DNA from: Pisaster brevispinus
Lineage: Eukaryota; Echinodermata; Asteroidea; Forcipulatida; Asteriidae
Direction: 5' to 3'
NCBI GenBank assembly: GCA_023634235.1
Contig: JAMKCF010000007.1
Span: 2,115,001-2,179,000 of the forward strand
Length of the DNA stretch: 64,000 bases
The notes under the pieces are model-generated. The model did not search any database. It was not told where the DNA came from and saw only the letters and a program-made list of their open reading frames with translations. The translations under genes were made by a program, and so were the position numbers. Within the stretch, counting starts at the first letter, position 1, and the number at the start of each line of letters is the position of its first letter. Shown piece by piece: positions 14,270 through 25,852 of the stretch.

Positions 14270-14600
14270 GGGTCGAATCGGGCAGCCTGACCCAATTGTG
14301 GTTAAATTTGCCACAAATGGTCTCCAATTGGGAACAGTTCACTCCTCATTTGGAGAATAGTCCTGGTAAATATCTCATTGGGTTAGTTTTCCTGTACATT
14401 TAACACACATCCGGGTCAGTGTTGACCCAAAACCGAGTTCCGGGGCCTGATCCGTTTCTGAGTCAGTGTGAGCCTGAATCTAGGTCAAAATGAGCCAGAA
14501 GTGGGTCAAACTGACGCAGAATTGAGTTAAAATCCCATTTTCAACCACTTTTCCGGTCAACCTGACCTGGAAATGATTCTGGCTCTAGGTCAAATTTTTT
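14270..14600. repeat. Dispersed repeat made of GGGTCA/TGACCC half-sites
   Basis: Contains GGGTCAGTGTTGACCCA, GTGGGTCAAACTGACGCAG and GGTCAACCTGACC (14555-14567), plus single TGACCC, GAGTCAGTG and AGGTCAAA elements. Spacing of the paired half-sites is mostly 3 bases. Confidence 0.6.
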
Positions 14601-15549
14601 TTTTCCTCTCTCTCTCTCGTGAAGTCTTCATTCACGGTCCCCCGATTAGGGACGAGTGATATCACCAGTTTGGCAAAAAAAATTCAATTTGGAGGAAAGG
14701 GTGTCACATTTACAATGCTCCACTAACCCTGATTGGAGGCACCAATTTTAATCAGTCAGGCAATGATAAATGATTTGTTGACCCAGAATATTCGGTGAAT
14801 TAGATGCAGAATCGTTTTTCGATAGCAGGTTGTTAAACACACCAAACTGGGTCAAGTTCATAATAAATAAAACTGTTTGGCCTACATGTTTAAGAGGCTG
14901 GGTAAACAATTAAATGCCCAGTTCGGTTTCAATTTCCGATAGTGAACGGAAAGCGCTCTACCGTTGTTTTTTTATTATTTTTTTATATTTATATATATAT
15001 ATATAAATTATACCGTTATTATTTACCATTGACCGCAATGGGAGACACATTTTCCATTTGAACTAGTTTCTAAAGCCTACAATTTTGCCGACCTCCGTTG
15101 CTAAATCTCAAATATAATTAGCTTTCTTTTGGACACGTTATAGCGTACAATCCATCCCCGTTATTTTCTCTTACAAGGACTACCGCCTCGGCTCCACTTC
15201 CCCCGTCGGGGAAATTCTGTCTCTAAAATCTCCAGAGGGAGGCCGGCATAATTATGTTGGTCATCGAAACACAGTTGCGTCAGTAAGCCTCTATTTGTGT
15301 CTTTTACCGCTATCTTCTGCTTTCAGTTGTAGTGGTCTGTGATAATGACTTGCTGTCGAACGCTCGTTTGATCGGCTTATTGCAAACGATTCAAAAGTAA
15401 GCACACACAAATGTTTATATAAGGGTGACCGAGGCAAAGGAATGTACAAGGTTCCATTAAAAAGCGAACCATTGTGAACAATATTACATTGATGATAATG
15501 TGGCTATATATGGTAATGAAATGGCGATGTAGTTACCCCTGCCTGGTGT
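14601..15549. other. Non-coding stretch left of the TTG/CTG tract
   Basis: AT-rich, with an (AT)n run at 14990-15005. No element is recognised. Confidence 0.45.
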
Positions 15550-15574
15550 GTGTCTGTTGCTGTTGCTGTTGCTT

Positions 15575-15625
<51 letters not shown>

Positions 15626-15785
15626 CTGCTGATGTTGCTGTTGCTGTTATTTTTGATGCTGATGTTGCTGCTGTTGTTGCCATTTCTTCTGATGTTGTGT
15701 TGCTGTTATAACTGTTGCTGTTGTTGTTGCTGTTGCAGTTGCTGTCGTTGTTGTTGTTGTTGTTGCTGTTGCTGTTGTTGTTTAA
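15550..15785 (+). repeat. (TTG/CTG)n composite microsatellite
   Basis: TTGCTG repeats with interspersed TTG and GATGCTG units. Poly-Leu (+) and poly-Gln (-) ORFs come only from this tract. Confidence 0.95.
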
Positions 15786-16249
15786 GCCTTATCAGGGTAA
15801 CCTTATCAGTATAACAACTATAAGGAACTGTATACAAACAGTAACAAGTAAAAACAGTAAAGAATAAAATACAGAGCAATAAGAATAGACATGAATCAAA
15901 AACAGAAAACTGAGTGTAAAAAAAAAAAATAAAAAATAAAAATTTAAAATAAAAATTTACTAAAATATAAAACACATCACAAAAGCAGGGTGCGTGATAA
16001 TAAAAAATGACCAAGTCAATTAAAACTGTACATTCAAAAAAGATTACAGCATCTCACTGCATCTCAAGCAAAAGAGAACCAAATATTTATTAGGGTAATT
16101 GCGAATTGCAAACAAGATAGAACAGATACTAGCCAGTGACCATCAAAACGGCAAGATTCTGGCTCACCAATACACACAATTAAAATCTCAACTAACATTT
16201 TATAAAGTCATCAAATTGAAAACAACTAAGAAATTGTTAAACTAATTTA

Positions 16250-16268
16250 TGTTATTGTCGTTGTTGTT

Positions 16269-16351
<83 letters not shown>

Positions 16352-16410
16352 TGTTGTTGTTGTTGTTGTTGTTGTTATTGCTGTTGTTGTTGTTGCTGTT
16401 AATGTTGTTG
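16250..16410 (+). repeat. Nested TTG-TCG-CCG-TCG-TTG microsatellite
   Basis: A central CCG block of about 8 units is flanked on both sides by TCG blocks (about 9 and 11 units) and then TTG blocks. It lies about 390 bases upstream of the GPCR exon, in the probable last intron. Confidence 0.95.
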
Positions 16411-16431
16411 GTGGTGCTGTTAGTTTGCCTG

Positions 16432-16495
16432 TCGGTGTTTATTTGTGTGTTTGTTCGTTGGTTTGTTCGTTTGTTTGTTCGCTTGTTTGTTTTTT
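16432..16495 (+). repeat. (GTTT/GTTC)n tract
   Basis: GTTTGTTCGTTGGTTTGTTC and similar tetranucleotide units, imperfect. Confidence 0.8.
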
Positions 16496-16595
16496 AACTG
16501 GTGGTATCCGTATAATTTTATGTTCTGCCATGAATCAAACAGTTCTGGTTATACTCCTAAATGCTTCAACATATATTCGTTTTACCCAGGGACGC

Positions 16596-16826
16596 TTGGT
16601 GACGCTTTTCATTAATAAACAACTACAAACAACATTGCCAAAAAACTAAACCCATTTTGCGTCATTTTGCTTTAACTTTGCAGGTTGTGGTTTCAGTTTA
16701 GGTTCTCCATTGGTGACGCTTGTTATTAATAAGTAACTTCAAACATCAATGCCAAAAAACTAAACCCATTTTGCACCATTTTGCTTTAATTTTGCAGGTT
16801 GTGGTTTCAGTTTAGCTTCTCCATTG
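16596..16826 (+). repeat. 114 bp tandem duplication across the GPCR intron/exon border
   Basis: Two adjacent copies (about 16596-16709 and 16710-16826) share GGTGACGCTT, the intron end, the CAG acceptor and the first codons of the exon. The CAG ends are at 16683 and 16797, exactly 114 bases apart. In the upstream copy the reading frame after the acceptor meets TAA within about 15 codons, so it is a decoy or dead acceptor. Copies differ by scattered substitutions, so the event is not brand new. Confidence 0.85.
16777..16798 (+). promoter_or_regulatory. 3' splice site of the GPCR exon
   Basis: A pyrimidine-rich run (TTTTGCTTTAATTTTGCAG) ends at 16797 and leads directly into the open receptor frame. 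A weaker acceptor, TTGTGGTTTCAG, ends at 16810 and would give a phase-0 exon instead of one with a single leading base. Confidence 0.65.
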
Positions 16827-17116
16827 AAGTGTTCAAATCCACGGGAATGTTCGTCTTTTCCACCGTGTGTTTCCTCCTGTCCTACACGAACTCCTGTATC
16901 AACCCTTTGGCCCTTTGCTTTCTTAGTAAGACGTACAGGCGATACTTCGCTCGGTATCTCTGCTGCAGGCGAAAGAAGCTGTCACACGTCCAGGTGACCC
17001 GGAGGAACATGTACCAGATGACCCCTGGGTCACCCACGAGCACGTACATCAACAAGAGGTCAAGGGATGGGTCACTACGTGGATCCTCTGTGGAGACTAA
17101 AACATGCACGGTTTGA
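16798..17116 (+). CDS. Last coding exon of a neuropeptide GPCR, bombesin/endothelin/CCHamide-receptor type (partial gene)
   Basis: The frame runs 105 codons from the acceptor AG at 16796-16797 to TGA at 17114-17116. It encodes a rhodopsin-class receptor C-terminus. A hydrophobic helix (about residues 15-42) contains NSCINPLAL, where the usual NPxxY has become NPLAL. Bombesin receptors (NPFAL) and endothelin receptors (NPIAL) have the same kind of change, and insect CCHamide receptors have a similar NSCVNPVALY. The FLSKTYRRYF stretch after it matches helix 8, and the Cys-Cys at residues 55-56 is where such receptors are usually palmitoylated. A basic, Ser/Thr-rich tail of about 50 residues ends in TCTV. 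The exon starts in the loop before helix 7, as I recall for endothelin receptor genes. A second AG at 16809-16810 would start the exon in a different phase, so only one of the two fits the missing upstream exon. Known of the family: such receptors bind peptides at the plasma membrane and usually signal through Gq. Subfamily and ligand are not determined. Confidence 0.82.
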
Positions 17117-18250
17117 ATTCGCAATGTTTGATATGGAGTGGTTCGTCATTGTTAGACAGATATTAATCGCCAAAAAAGAAAAACAAAAACAAAACAAGAT
17201 GGCCGACCCAGTGGGTCATGTTTACGGTCTGGTGACTCCTAGCACTGCACTGCGCGCCATAAATGTATGGAACCCAGACGTCTGTTAGGGACACGTCATG
17301 TGTACTCATCGAAATACCAACCCGAGAAACGGCTGAAAGTTGTTGCCTTGTGGATAGACTAGCCAGTAGTCGTTGGAGCATTTCTGCAAAGGAAACGCGG
17401 GCCGATTCGCTCCTTTTTTTTTGTTTACTGGACTCGTTATGGCGGTTTTTATAAAACATCTTAGAAGCTAGACAAAGTTCGATCTGCGCGCTACTAGATG
17501 AATATGTACTTACGAAGGATAACTTTTAGCAATTCAGTTTTTAACTTAAGACCGGTACCTGATGCAGTGATAGAAAGAGAGACGTTCCTACACCCACAAG
17601 GAACCCAAAGCTCTCTCACATCAGGTAAATCGAAGTGAGGAGGAGTTTGTACATCGCTAGGGAAGTTTTATCTTTGCCCACAGAAGAAATTACTTAGGTA
17701 GAGAAGTGAAAGATCAAGTTCATCAGACTGTTTGTTCATTCAGATGTACGGTTTAGGTGCGTGTTTTCCAGGTAGCAGCATTGTCTGAATGCCACGCAGA
17801 GGGGTCATGAAGGCAAAAAGTGCCCCTGCGTGGACCAGCTCGCATTTGGGAGACCAATCCACTTCTGTAACCCAATGAAGAAACACCGCAAGAGGGTTAT
17901 TTACAACCAGCGCCTCTTCCTAATCACATTACGCCGGCTGAAATCGAATCAACTAATCGTTTTTCAGTAGTTTATAATTTCAGGATATACTTTCACTTTC
18001 AGAAGCTATCACGCTGTAATCAGATTGGCAAGTGTATTTAAATCAGTCAGTTGCTCTCAGCGAGTTAGTGGAGTTAGTATTAGATTTAAAGACAGTGTGG
18101 TAACTGCATTTAGTGTCGTAACTTTATGATCTGACCTTAGGATAGACAATGGATCAATTGTAATTGAAAGGTGGCGCGTTTATTGATCAACAAAAATGCA
18201 AACGTCGGCGGCAAATTTGTTTTCTGATTCAACTTTTACTTGTGCCTGTT
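17117..18250 (+). other. Region downstream of the GPCR stop, probably 3' UTR and flank
   Basis: No further coding frame is recognised. I did not find a clear AATAAA in the first several hundred bases, so the transcript end is undefined. The sequence is ordinary AT-rich DNA with no repeat I can identify. Confidence 0.35.
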
Positions 18251-18256
18251 TGGTGT

Positions 18257-18299
18257 AAATTGTTGTTGTTGTTGTTGTTGTTATTGTTGTTGTTGTTTA
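18257..18299 (+). repeat. (GTT)n microsatellite
   Basis: About 13 TTG units with one TTA interruption. Confidence 0.9.
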
Positions 18300-19338
18300 G
18301 GAGTTATAAAGTAACTCTCTTACATTTTACAAGCATTTTGAAGTATGTTTATGAAGAGAAATGTTGAGGGTATTTCAAAGATAACCAGCTGTCTTATAAA
18401 CAGTTCTGACTGTGTTTTGTACAACTAATCAGGCTGTGTCACGTGACAAGTGTCGACAATTGTATTTTTCATAGGCTTATGTATTTTGCGGTTTATCGTA
18501 AGAGATGGTAAACGTTGTGTTCGGATACTGCAGTGGTACTGAACCATGTCATGTACAATGCTATATTTAAATGTTGTCGACACGACAGTATTTTTGACGG
18601 CATGTGTGTCGACAGAGTATGTCGACACACATTTGTCGAAATGTTTTTTTCCTTTAATTTGTTCCCATCGTTATTGAATATAAATCAATTGTTCAGATTC
18701 TCGATGCAAAATTTGCATTACGAATGTTGTCAAAAACTTGTCGACAAAAAGACGGGTGTAACCCCGCCACTCATAACGTCACTGTTGATCTTTTTCTTAT
18801 GCATAACAAATATCCACCGAACCTGCCTGTATACGATAGTTGGTTTAAAATAATATTTTGGCTGTGCAATGAAATGCTATGAATTATAACAAAAATCATT
18901 CTAACGTTATATTTTATCACTAATATTTCACGTGATAATATAGTTTTTACAAGAGAAATATTAAGAGTTCTGTAAATATTTGTGTAAAACCTTTTTGAGT
19001 AGCAATCTTTAAAAAAAAAAGCTGCTCATTCGAACAATCATGGCAAGGGATGACGTAAATTCCATGGCAACTGGGTTATTATTATTTTTTTAAAGGTCGT
19101 TTCACACAGAAGCGCTTATATTTCATATTTATGTAATATTTTGTTGTGTGCTCAGGCGAAGGAAGTATCGAACGTTTTACCGGAAAGAGAGCGTCAGCAA
19201 TTACTGGGCACAAACATTTCAAGAAAACGATTTTCTGCCTTCGATAAGTCATTAAAGGAAGGTTCAATCCTGCCATTTTTGTTTTGCTTACGACCTTCTT
19301 GTACTGGGAAAAGTACTATGTGTACCCGGAAGAAGGGC
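18300..19338. other. Non-coding stretch with clustered GTCGAC sites
   Basis: Five copies of GTCGACA or TGTCGAC lie within 18450-18750. No gene is recognised. The 112-codon ORF shows no domain. Confidence 0.4.
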
Positions 19339-19569
19339 GCACACTGTAAAAACTGAGGTGTTGACACCGTTGGTGTTGTCACATATATATACCACAGAGA
19401 GATTCAATATTAACACCATTCATGGGGTGTTAAAAATAACACCAGTATAAATGTTTTTGTAGAAATTAGTGTTATCTGAACACCCAAAAGTCGTCAAAAT
19501 TTTTATTCTTTTTGGTATCTATAATTACGTGACAACACTCATGGTGTCAAATGAACACCCCAGTGTTTG
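19339..19569. mobile_element. Foldback MITE rich in GGTGTTGACACC motifs
   Basis: ACTGAGGTGTTGACACCGTT and GGTGTTGTCACAT at the left mirror ACGTGACAACACTCATGGTG and GAACACCCCAGTGTTTGCGG at the right. The centre repeats AACACC/GGTGTT. A shorter relative is at 27500-27590. Confidence 0.7.
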
Positions 19570-20367
19570 CGGTTGAGAGCCGTGTGCCCTTCAACTGGGC
19601 ACACCGCTTTGATTATGAAAATTAATAACATTGAGCTAGAGTGAAACTGTGGCCGAGTGTTTTGAGCTGTCCTCGTTGACTGGGGAAAATGGTATTTTGT
19701 ATCTCGCATCGTGAGCATACGCAATCATTGGGTCCAGAAGTCGTGCAGTCGCAGCGTAGTGTTAAATCATAATCACACAAATCTAAGGTCTCCGATTCCG
19801 TTGAACCGGTTAAGATGTTATCCCAAATTGAAAGGGTCAGTCACACGGACCTTTCAATGCTAGTCGGAAGCTCTCGATCACGAACAAACCTCATCGTTAA
19901 TGCGTTTGTTCCCATGTAGTTTTGTGTTAAAAAATTTAAAAAAAATTATAATAACAATAAACAAACAAAAACTCAGTGCAGTTCAACGTATTTGATTAGG
20001 TTGGCTTTCGATTGGACGATGTTGCCACAATTATAATTTCAGAGAGCTGCTCAAGCACAGAATTGAGCTGAACAATTTGTCTGCTTAGCAAAAACTGGCA
20101 AGGAACCAGTCACTGACGGTACATACGGATTGGCATTGTGTCTGGTTACCTTACTCCAATAAGCAAACATTGTTTGTGCTTAGCTACTTTTCGCTCAGCT
20201 CTGTGAAGTTTGGCCTTGTTCGGAAGCTTGTGTTTACTGCTTCGTTTGGTTACACGAGTTACCAAAGGGCTGTAGTACTACTATGGCGGGGTGCTCCGAT
20301 CAAACTACCACGGTATGGTTTTGTGTATTCACTTGCCTCAGTCTTTTTTTATCTTACCATTCATTTC

Positions 20368-20535
20368 GTGTTTTGTTTTTGTTTTTGTTTGTTTGTTTGT
20401 TGTTTGTTGGGGTGTTTGTTTGTTTTTTTGTTTATTTGTTTGGGGATTTTTATTTATTTTAATTTTATTTGTTTTATTTATTTTTATGTTTTATTTTATT
20501 TGTTTATTTATTTATTTATTTATTTATTTATCTAT

Positions 20536-20578
<43 letters not shown>

Positions 20579-20632
20579 TGTATTATTATTATTAATATTA
20601 TTATTATTATTATTATTTTATTATTATAATTT
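20368..20632 (+). repeat. (TTTG)n-(TTTA)n-(TTA)n composite tract
   Basis: TTTG units run into a long ATTT array (about 20480-20580) and then ATT units to 20625. The poly-Ile/Phe/Tyr ORFs are artefacts. Confidence 0.95.
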
Positions 20633-21688
20633 GACTCGTTAAATTCAGCGCCTAAACTTTTGAACGGTGCTTCCCAAGCTCTGAAAACAATCGTCATTTC
20701 CCAGTTCCGTATTCAGAAGGAATCACTGAGTGACATTCCGTTAAACGGGAAAACACAGTTTGTAAACCCGCCACCTTAATACATCTAAGTTCGTCTAGGT
20801 TTTTTGGCCTATTCAATGACGATGGTCGCGGCTGGATTCTAGTGACATTTGCGCTTTACAAAACGAATTCAACTGCATTTTAAAAACCGTTTGGAAAGTA
20901 CCGCACCCCGACTGCACGCTGGGCTAAATTGGATGGAAATTTGATCATGCTAGCTGGTGCAAGAGTGTCAATCTTAACAGGTGTTTTTTTGAGGCACTTA
21001 TTGAAAATTTGCAAAACTTGATTTTATTTAGTCAGCCCAAAATGGCATCTTAGGAATTTTAAATTCACAATAGTATAAAAGGTCAGCATGGCCCCTTCTT
21101 CATTGAATCCGGTATGGCGAAATTAGAAAACGTAAAACCAGGTCCCACTGGAAAAGGGAACTAAAGAATTCAGGTGGTTTTTTTTTCGTGAAGCAAATTT
21201 TGGACGGCAACTTTATGAGTTTCTAAATATATATTATTTAATTAGATACTCAATTTTTTTTTTAAAGTACAAGGCATTTGGAAACGCACTTTGAAGGCCA
21301 TCAGTAACAAAACAACTGCGCCCCCGCTACCATTTCAGTAATGCCCAGAAATGTATTAAATATATTTCCTGGGGGAGGACGACCGTCAACTGATCATCAA
21401 TAACAGCCAAGGCAAATCAAAAATGCCGCAAGGGCGTCTGCCTTCCAATCAAACAACTTAGAACTTTTCAAAGAAAAGGAAAATGACACCTTTTACAAGA
21501 CTTGTAGCTGTTTGGACGGCCCTCTTTGCGGCTTCCGTAGATCCTCCCTTCTAAAGTTTGAGACACCCACCCCCATCATAATTGATGCCCGCAACCGGAT
21601 ACACCGAATTGTGAGGGACTAAGATTGTATTTCGAGTTTTCCATCGGCAAACCAGATAAAAACACCATCTATCAATGTCCTGCAGGCT

Positions 21689-22111
21689 TCAGAGTAACTT
21701 TATATAGAAGCTTAGTTCAATATGTAGTCCACCCTGCGGCACTAAATATGGTTTGGCCGAATTTTGGGGGGTTTCTTTTATTTTATCCAACGTGCGCTTT
21801 ATTTCAGTGACATTTTCTTGCACTCGATCAGAGTGCAGGTTGATACTTCTGTTGAGGAGGGTGTGAACCACGTGATCAAGCATGGTGAGGAAATGAAGTT
21901 TGTGTCTGAGAATGTAGAGCAGAAAAGAGGTAGAATGGAATGTGGTGAAGGGAGTGTAACTGTGCCGGGCAACCCCCGGTTGACGTGACACATATCCTGC
22001 TAAGATCTTCCGGACAAAAAGCATAATATGCCTCTTGCCGAGCAGCTCTGGCATGATACAAGTGTCATCTGTTGAAGGGAACAAAAGGGTCGTCTCACCA
22101 AAACGGAGCAA
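21689..22111 (-). other. Open 140-codon minus-strand frame, unidentified
   Basis: This is the longest non-repetitive ORF in the window (MLRFGETTLLFPSTDD...). It has mixed composition and no domain I recognise. Three other frames are also open across it, and neither end has a convincing splice site. It is either chance or a fragment of an old element. Confidence 0.12.
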
Positions 22112-22575
22112 TAAACCATGAAATCTCCTTGGGGACTCGTATTTGTTGGTTTTGACGTGCTCGTGCGCCCAGACAGTATTTCAAGTCGTTTTCAATTTCA
22201 AGTGAAAGTATCAAATAGAAGCCACGTGAGTTATGACTGCTTTGAATATAATATCCAAAATTTAAATTATTGCGGCAAAGTATTATATCATATTTTTTGT
22301 GGGGGAAATAGAATATGTTTACACCAAAATGAAATGTAGACTATATCCTTTGATGTAGTCAGTTCAATAGGAGGGCGCTAAACTTTAGAAAAGGAGGTAA
22401 CTTTTTAAGCCAAGCTTTAACATGAAATTCAGTAATTTGGGAGCGAGTTTGTATTACTTTGTGTTTTGAGGAGAGATTGATGAAGTCAAGAGAAAGAGAG
22501 GGGAAGGAAGATGAGTTGTCAAAAGAGAGATCAGTCAACTGTGAAAGAGTTGTTCCTTCAAATCCTCACGAGAAA

Positions 22576-22720
22576 CATATCATAAAGGGATGGTACATCA
22601 TTGCATTTTGGAAGATCGCATTCATTCCAATCCTCTAGTTTTCAAGAATCATATCATAAAGGGGCGGTATCATTGGCTTTCGAAAGAGCACATTCGTTTA
22701 AATCCTCTTGTTTGAAAAAG
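22576..22720 (+). repeat. Two-copy 74 bp diverged tandem duplication
   Basis: CATATCATAAAGGG begins at 22576 and 22650. Each copy continues with GGTA(C)ATCATTG, a GCATTCATT(C/T)/CACATTCGTTTA block and AATCCTCT. Confidence 0.7.
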
Positions 22721-23073
22721 AAAGAAAGACACATGGACAAAGTTGCCATATCTTGGATTAAGATTGATCGTTAATGATTTGTTTTAGTTTATGAAAAACA
22801 GGAATCCAACGAAGCTGGCCAGCCATGTATAGTTAAGATTAAGAAATGTACCACTAAACTTGGGTGTGGCGATTGAGAGATAGTGGCAGGGCGTGGCGGG
22901 CTAACTTAGCCCCTGTTAGTGGTTTATCCCTCGGGATAATTTCACCCTGCCTATTTCAACTAGGCTGGCGCATGGGTTGGTGTGGCTGGGCAGAGTGGAA
23001 TGAAATGAAACAAATTTAATGAGCTACTGGGAAGATTATCGGAGAGAGAGAGAGAGAGGTTTTATTTAATGCA

Positions 23074-23216
23074 ATGGGGACTTTGGGACGCTAGGTGGCA
23101 GCAGACATACCAGGACAATTTCCATTGTTTACGTAGTTTTGAGCATGCGCATATGACCGAGAACGATGAATTTACTTGGTAGGTCTGGTGCCGCCTAGCA
23201 TCCCCAAAGACCCCAT
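23074..23216. mobile_element. 143 bp palindromic MITE family P
   Basis: ATGGGGACTTTGGGACGCTA mirrors GCATCCCCAAAGACCCCAT, and GGTGGCAGCAGAC mirrors GTCTGGTGCCGCC. The loop region contains GTTTACGTAGTTTTGAGCAT. A second copy is at 53.68 kb. Confidence 0.85.
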
Positions 23217-23324
23217 GTTGGATATGAAATGGAAGATTCAGCAACAGCCATAGCCGAAGCTGCAGGGTAATGTAAACGCCTTCCAACCTTCAAATTGATT
23301 GGATATGGCCATCGTCATTGACTT

Positions 23325-23550
23325 TCAGCTCATGGCTTTGGCTTAGCAAGTGCACTTGATTAGCAACAGTGAGGAAGAGAGAACGAGACAGGGTGTTTTC
23401 AAAACCATGGCTGAGACTGAGGCCGCGGCTTATGCACCCTCAACCTGTTTGCAATCCCGTACGGAAAGTGCACGTTTTCAAAAAAAACAGACAGAGCCCA
23501 AGCCGGAGCCTAGGCAGCACCGTTGTTTCGAAAATGCCCGTAGTATGCGA
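23325..23550. repeat. Decayed dispersed repeat related to 3.8 kb
   Basis: TTTTCAAAACCATGGCTGAG, AGGCCGCGGCTTATGCACCC and CAAGCCGGAGCCTAGGCAGC form loose inverted blocks around CGTTTTCAAAA. Two plus-strand ORFs overlap it and look like translations of the repeat. Confidence 0.4.
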
Positions 23551-25852
23551 TGAGTTGAAAGGGACCTCCATTTATTCCAATGATGACGTCATCCCATAGA
23601 CCTTCATAGAAATCCCACAACTCCCTTTTGTTAAGTCGTGGGAGAAGTTTTATGAGTCTGTGTAGGGAATATTTAACCGTGACCATTTCATCAATTGGAG
23701 AAGAGAGTTTTTATTTGTTTTGCAAGCCACACGTAACTTGATGTCAAAATTAATTTGTAACACAATCTAAATAAACAGTCATCAGTTTTCCCAATTTTTT
23801 TTCTAGAAGTGATATTCGTGATTAATGATTGAAATATATATCCCGAACCTTACCTTGACAAACGAGGGGAAAAGTTAACAGAATTTCTCAATACCTGAGG
23901 TCCGTGGCGTCGCGCGATTAAAAATATCACGTAAAAACGTGTCCCGGCCGTCCGAACACCAATCAAAGGAGCGGGGCACTCGTAACATTCATGCCTGATT
24001 TCGGGTCCAGACGACGGTTGGTTAAATTTGACAATCGTGCTCAGACATGCCGTCTTCGGTCAATCAAGAAAATTGACGATCAATCGGGGGGAAAGAAGTG
24101 TGTGTGGACCAATGGGAACATTTTTCTCTGATATTGCACACGCAGGGAAATGAATTTACAATTTTTGTTAATATTCTGATTTGTGTTTTGATTAATTTTT
24201 TTTTCTCAACCGTGTGGTAATTAAACTTCGTCTGAATTAATTTTTTACCGAAAACCGTACAAAATACGAAATGATTTAGTCGATAGACAGTTCTGTCATT
24301 ACACTGAGTTTCATACAGGATGCAGCATAAAACTTGCTGACTTATTTTTAGGAATATCTCAGTGTTTTGGTTGTCTGCTTGTTTTGTTTTTGCTGTTGTC
24401 GTTGTCATCGTCGTCGTTGTTGCTGTTGTTGTTATTGTTGTTGTTGTTGTCATTGTTGTTGTTTCCCCCCGATGAGATTATTATTCAATCATTATTTTTA
24501 CCAACACGGTTCTGTTGAATACATTATAAAACTCACCAAAGAAACTTTACCTCGTGACCTCTCGCAAAGTTTTGCGACTGCGTAATAACGCAGAACTGGT
24601 AGAGCTGACAAAATAGTCGCAGACAGTGTTCATGTTTTGTGTGATCGACCATACACATGAAATAATACACCTGTGAAAATGTTGGCTTATCCGTTGTGTG
24701 TGTCAGGAGAAAATAGTGTAAAAGATGCACACTTGTCATAAATTTGGGTTGTAACAACCAACATCAGCTGTTGCGGTTTTCTACTTAAAGTTTACAGATA
24801 CAGTTTTCTCGAATATGACTTCGTTTCAGAAGGAAATATAAAAAATGAAGAAACAAAATAAAAAAATAAAAAGAGTGAAAAAAAAAAAGGTTCTGTGTGA
24901 ACTTAATAATCAGTCAGCTCTCAGACTAAATTTTTACAATAGTGAGTTTTACCCTTACAATCCTGTCTTGTACCATTGGCAGACAACGTTCATGCTATTT
25001 TGAAGTTTCAATTCGGCATTCTATTGTTAGCAACATATTTGAACAGGTCGTACACGTTTAGGTTTAATTCAAAACATGATAGTTTCTTGACATCACTGAA
25101 ACAGCGGTCGTTATCTCAAATTTGGAGCAGGCTGTTTCAAGAATAGACTCTCGCCATTTTGAATTTTACAATCCGGTACCTGAGTTGCCTGGCTAGCGTT
25201 CAATTTCACGTGTTTATTTTGCTCTATTAACGGATCCGGTTCGGACGGACCAAGTCACGGAACTAGAGCCAAGGGATTCGGATATTGGGTCAATGCAAAA
25301 AAAAGAAAAAAGAAGAAGACAATTTCCGGGTATGTAAGTAGAAAACATTTATTAATTTAAATATAAACACAAGTTTTAAAAATCCAAACGTATTTTATCA
25401 CTAATAAACCTAAATAGGCCCGAATTCTGAATTGTTGCATTTGAGAATAATGTTGGTGGAAAGTCTGAGAATGTGTCAGTTTTAATAACAATACGAAAAG
25501 TAATTGCTGAACAGACATTAATATACATATATAATATATATAAATGTATATATAGAGAAAAACACTAAAGTGCTATTGTTGAAACTGTTATTGTAATGTT
25601 TATACAAGGGTAACGTACCCAATTTCAGTAAATATTTTGAAATGTTATTTGTTGTTTATGTATCAGTAAATTTGTCCACTTTTAAAACAGAATCGAAGAT
25701 ATGTTATCTATTTTAGTAAATTAGTCAACCCATCTGAGGTTTCGGGTAGTTGACTAAAAACTGTACGTTTCTCAACATGGTGTGGCTGTTTTGATTAAGG
25801 GGGCACATTTGTCTGTTTTAACAAAATAGTTTCTTAACCCTTACCATAATCC
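23551..25852. other. Non-coding stretch
   Basis: Contains the 24.4 kb trinucleotide tract and an (AT)n run at about 25520-25550. No gene is seen. Confidence 0.45.
24386..24467 (+). repeat. (TTG/TCG/CTG)n microsatellite
   Basis: TTGTCGTTGTCATCGTCGTC followed by TTGCTG and TTG units. The Cys-rich and Thr-rich ORFs arise here. Confidence 0.9.

Larger units (their letters stand above)
19570..22575. other. Non-coding stretch containing the TTTA tract and one open minus-strand frame
   Basis: Nothing identified besides the composite tract and the unidentified frame listed separately. Confidence 0.4.
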
